Source of the DNA: Prosthecodimorpha staleyi
GTDB lineage: Bacteria > Pseudomonadota > Alphaproteobacteria > Rhizobiales > Ancalomicrobiaceae
Direction: 5' to 3'
Assembly: GCF_018729455.1 (NCBI RefSeq)
Contig: NZ_JAHHZF010000003.1
Span: forward strand, 96,953-160,952
Length of the DNA: 64,000 nucleotides
Shown here: piece by piece, positions 62,125 through 64,000 of the stretch
Layout: each line of letters opens with the position of its first letter
Numbering within the stretch: position 1 is the first letter of the stretch
Translations under genes and position numbers: made by a program
Notes under the pieces: generated by a model
The model's database searches: none
What the model was told of the DNA's origin: nothing
Seen by the model: the letters and a program-made list of their open reading frames with translations, nothing else

Positions 62125-62373
62125 ATGACGCATACGCACAATGAACTGGCGGACCAGCTGCCCGACTTTGCCGACCGGATCCACGAACTGAAGCAGTCGG
62201 ATCGGCATTTCGCCCGCCTCGCGGACGAATATCACGAGCTGAACCGCCAGGTTCATCGCATGGAAACCAATATCGAGCCGGCAGCCGACGAAGAGATCGA
62301 AAAGGCCAAGAAGCAGCGGCTGAAACTGCTCGACGAAATCCAGTCGATGCTGAGCGCTTCCCCTGCATCCTGA
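62125..62373 (+). CDS. Small helical protein, DUF465 (YdcH family)
   Basis: An 82-residue protein matching DUF465: HNELADQLPDFADRIHELKQSDRHFARLADEYHELNRQVHRME, then a second helix with KAKKQRLKLLDEI. The 'LK.sd.hF..L...Y..ln..i.r.E' pattern is clear. It forms a helical hairpin of unknown cellular role. It is on the strand opposite to its neighbours and inserted between g11 and g12. ATG at 62125 follows AAGGGAGA. Probably an ordinary chromosomal gene rather than phage-derived. Confidence 0.88.
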   Translation: MTHTHNELADQLPDFADRIHELKQSDRHFARLADEYHELNRQVHRMETNIEPAADEEIEKAKKQRLKLLDEIQSMLSASPAS

Positions 62374-62494
62374 GCGCCGGGATCGACCGAAGACGAGAGA
62401 TTGACGCGTTCGGGAGAAGCGGGGCGACTTCACTCGAAGCCGTCCCGTGATCCGAACACACCGGTGCCAGAGCCCCTCCTCGTTTGGCCCGGTG

Positions 62495-63079
62495 TTACAG
62501 CCCGCGCCGTCCCCGTCCGACGGCGCGGGCTAATTTCGTTGCGACGAGCCCCTCCGAGCGGCGGAAGCCCTCGATGTCCGGGGTCTCGATATGGACCGTC
62601 ACCGAGACCGGGGCGGCGCCACCCGCCGCCGCGACGCCGAGCCGGCCATCCGGGCCGCGCCTGAGCGGCATGATCGCTTCCGCGCCGGCCTCGCCCATCA
62701 GCCCGGTGCGCCCGCCGGCAAGCGGGAAATAGGTCGGCCGCGACACGATCCCGCCGGCCGCGAAGGGCATCACCTGTCCGCCATCGAGGACGCCGCCGAG
62801 CCGGAATCCGGTCGCCGGCTTGAACAGGCTCGACACCGTGCTTTCCAGCCCCGACGTGATGCCGCCGGTGATCGGCGACAGCGCGCGCGCCAGCGAGGCG
62901 TCGGACATCTGATAGGCGATGCCGCGCAGTACCGAATCGAGCTCGCGCCCCTGGATCACCGCGCCGCGGAAGGCCGAGGAGAGCGCCAGCCCGAAGCTGC
63001 GCGACAGGGTGCCGAGCTCGCCGAGCGTGCCGGCGATCTGGTCGGAGGTGGCGGCGACATCGCCGAGGCTGTCGGTCAT
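62495..63079 (-). CDS. GTA/phage tail tape-measure-like protein (g11-like)
   Basis: A 194-residue protein. The first 90 residues are helical (SDQIAGTLGELGTLSRSFGLALSSAFRGAVIQG) and the C-terminal block PFAAGGIVSRPTYFPLAGGRTGLMGEAGAEAIMPLRRGPDGRLGV is the diagnostic ending of phage tape-measure proteins. The length matches GTA g11, which is much shorter than phage tape measures. ATG at 63079 is preceded by GGAG; the upstream frame to 63361 is low-complexity and lies outside the conserved part. The g10 and earlier genes that normally precede it are absent from the window. Confidence 0.88.
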   Translation of the reverse strand: MTDSLGDVAATSDQIAGTLGELGTLSRSFGLALSSAFRGAVIQGRELDSVLRGIAYQMSDASLARALSPITGGITSGLESTVSSLFKPATGFRLGGVLDGGQVMPFAAGGIVSRPTYFPLAGGRTGLMGEAGAEAIMPLRRGPDGRLGVAAAGGAAPVSVTVHIETPDIEGFRRSEGLVATKLARAVGRGRRGL

Positions 63080-63422
63080 CGGATCGGTTCTCCGCGAAAA
63101 GGGGGATGGCGGCCGCCCGGGAAGGAAGACGGCCGCCATCCGGGCCGCCCGAGCGGGCGGGGCTCCGGTCGTTGAACCGGCGCACGGGCGGCAAGGCGAA
63201 TCGTCAGGCGGAGCTCCGGTCGGGTATAGGGGACGGGGCCGCGGGATCGGGGACGCGGAGAACCAGGCCCCGGCGTTCAGGGATGCGGAGAATGGGATCC
63301 CGGATCCAAGCCCGGACAGCCAGGCCACGGGATCGAACACCCCCTTTGCACAGCCCATCAACGGGTTATCCCCTTCTCCCCCCAGGGGGCAAAGGGGATG
63401 GAGCCGAGAGATCGGTGGCCGA
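63080..63422. other. Gap upstream of g11
   Basis: No gene is convincing here. The sequence is GC-rich and holds a partial copy (63374-63415) of the 70-base repeat unit described below. GTA g10-type genes would be expected in this place but are not seen. Confidence 0.5.
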
Positions 63423-64000
63423 CTTTTTCACGATCCATCAACGGGTTATCTCCTTCTCCCTCCGAAGGGGGGAGAAGGTGCCCGAAGGGCGGATGAGGGG
63501 GACGATCCCGCGTCAATTCGATCAGGCCGCGATGGGACTGCGATCATGCCGCAGTCCAAACCGCCGCTTCCGAGGCTGCTGCAGCCTCCGGCCCCCTCAT
63601 CCCGCCTTCGGCGACCTTCTCCCCCTTGCAGGGGGCGAAGGGGATGGAGCCGAGAGATCGGGGTCGGCTTTTTCACGATCCATCAACGGGTTATTCCCTT
63701 CTCCCTCCGAAGGGGGGAGAAGGTGCCCGAAGGGCGGATGAGGGGGACGATCGCGCGTCAATTCGATCAGGCCGCGGTCGGGACCGCTGGTTCCAAGGAT
63801 GCCGCGGCATCGCACCCCCTCATCCCGCCTTCGGCGACCTTCTCCCCCTTGCAGGGGGCGAAGGGGATGGAGCCGAGAGATCGGCGGCCGGCTTTTTCAC
63901 GATCCATCAACGGGTTGCTCCCTTCTCCCTCCGAAGGGGGGAGAAGGTGCCCGAAGGGCGGATGAGGGGGACGATCGCGCGTCAATTCGATCAGGCCGCG
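63423..64000. repeat. Alternating 109-bp and 70-bp repeat array at the window end
   Basis: Three copies of a 109-bp block start at CTTTTTCACGATCCATCAAC and end at GATCAGGCCGCG: 63423-63531, 63668-63776 and 63892-64000. Between them lie two copies of a 70-bp block (63592-63661 and 63815-63884, starting CCCCCTCATCCCGCC and ending GAGAGATCGG). Both blocks contain hairpins (CCTTCTCC...GGAGAAGG; CTTCTCCCCCTT...AGGGGGCGAAG). Short, variable spacers separate them. They belong to the widespread intergenic palindromic repeat type of Rhizobiales. The array continues past the window end. Confidence 0.85.

Noticed and set aside
63423..64000. CRISPR array
   Set aside because: The repeats are far too long, spacers are themselves repeated, and no cas genes are present.

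Overview
The window is chromosomal DNA of a GC-rich alphaproteobacterium, most likely a member of the Hyphomicrobiales (Rhizobiales). The evidence is the gene order and families seen here: ccmI-E-F-H (cycHJKL), a FeuP/FeuQ-like two-component pair with a small PepSY-type protein, glnE, a degP-type protease next to a response regulator/kinase pair, a PleC-like kinase next to pepN, and a tail module of the alphaproteobacterial gene transfer agent (GTA) type. No rRNA, tRNA or CRISPR was seen.

Layout. 1-2.6 kb: the end of a LacI-type regulator, then an AT-richer pair that reads as a type III secretion effector (1160-2602) and its class I chaperone (567-1073). The effector carries sequence blocks that resemble a eukaryotic RasGAP domain, including a candidate arginine finger. 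2.7-7.8 kb: a TetR/adaptor/RND efflux operon. 8-9.6 kb: a class II aldolase and a small AT-rich operon of unknown function. 9.7-15 kb: an NAD-linked molybdenum formate dehydrogenase whose two genes are separated by a convergent-facing HigB/HigA-like toxin-antitoxin pair. 15.3-22.3 kb: an SDR, a HupE/UreJ-type metal permease, a single-domain globin and a complete livJ-H-M-G-F ABC transporter operon. 22.3-23.3 kb: a noncoding array with three 157-bp repeats. 23.3-34 kb: degP, a response regulator/kinase pair, a Tat-exported beta-carbonic anhydrase, glnE, an SGNH-like protein and two exported EF-hand proteins. 34-49 kb: a PleC-like kinase, pepN, ccmHFEI, an unknown 480-residue protein, a 17-kDa-type lipoprotein and the FeuQ/FeuP-like pair.

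49-63.1 kb is a phage-derived module on the minus strand. It holds homologs of GTA g11, g12, g13, g14 and g15, then a fibre with an S74 chaperone, three unrecognised tail-tip proteins, and a lysis set (endolysin, holin-like protein, overlapping spanin-like pair). Two plus-strand genes (methyltransferase, glycosyltransferase) and a sulfotransferase-like remnant interrupt it between g13 and g14. A DUF465 gene sits between g11 and g12. Head genes are not in the window: beyond g11 there is only a repeat array (63.4-64 kb).

The most unusual items are the RasGAP-like effector candidate, the glycan-modification cargo inside the GTA-type tail cluster together with linked lysis genes, the toxin-antitoxin insertion between formate dehydrogenase subunits, and several palindromes that look like operators (an FNR/FixK-like box before ccmI, a CtrA-like box before the PleC-like kinase). 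All functional calls come from reading motifs; no database search was run.
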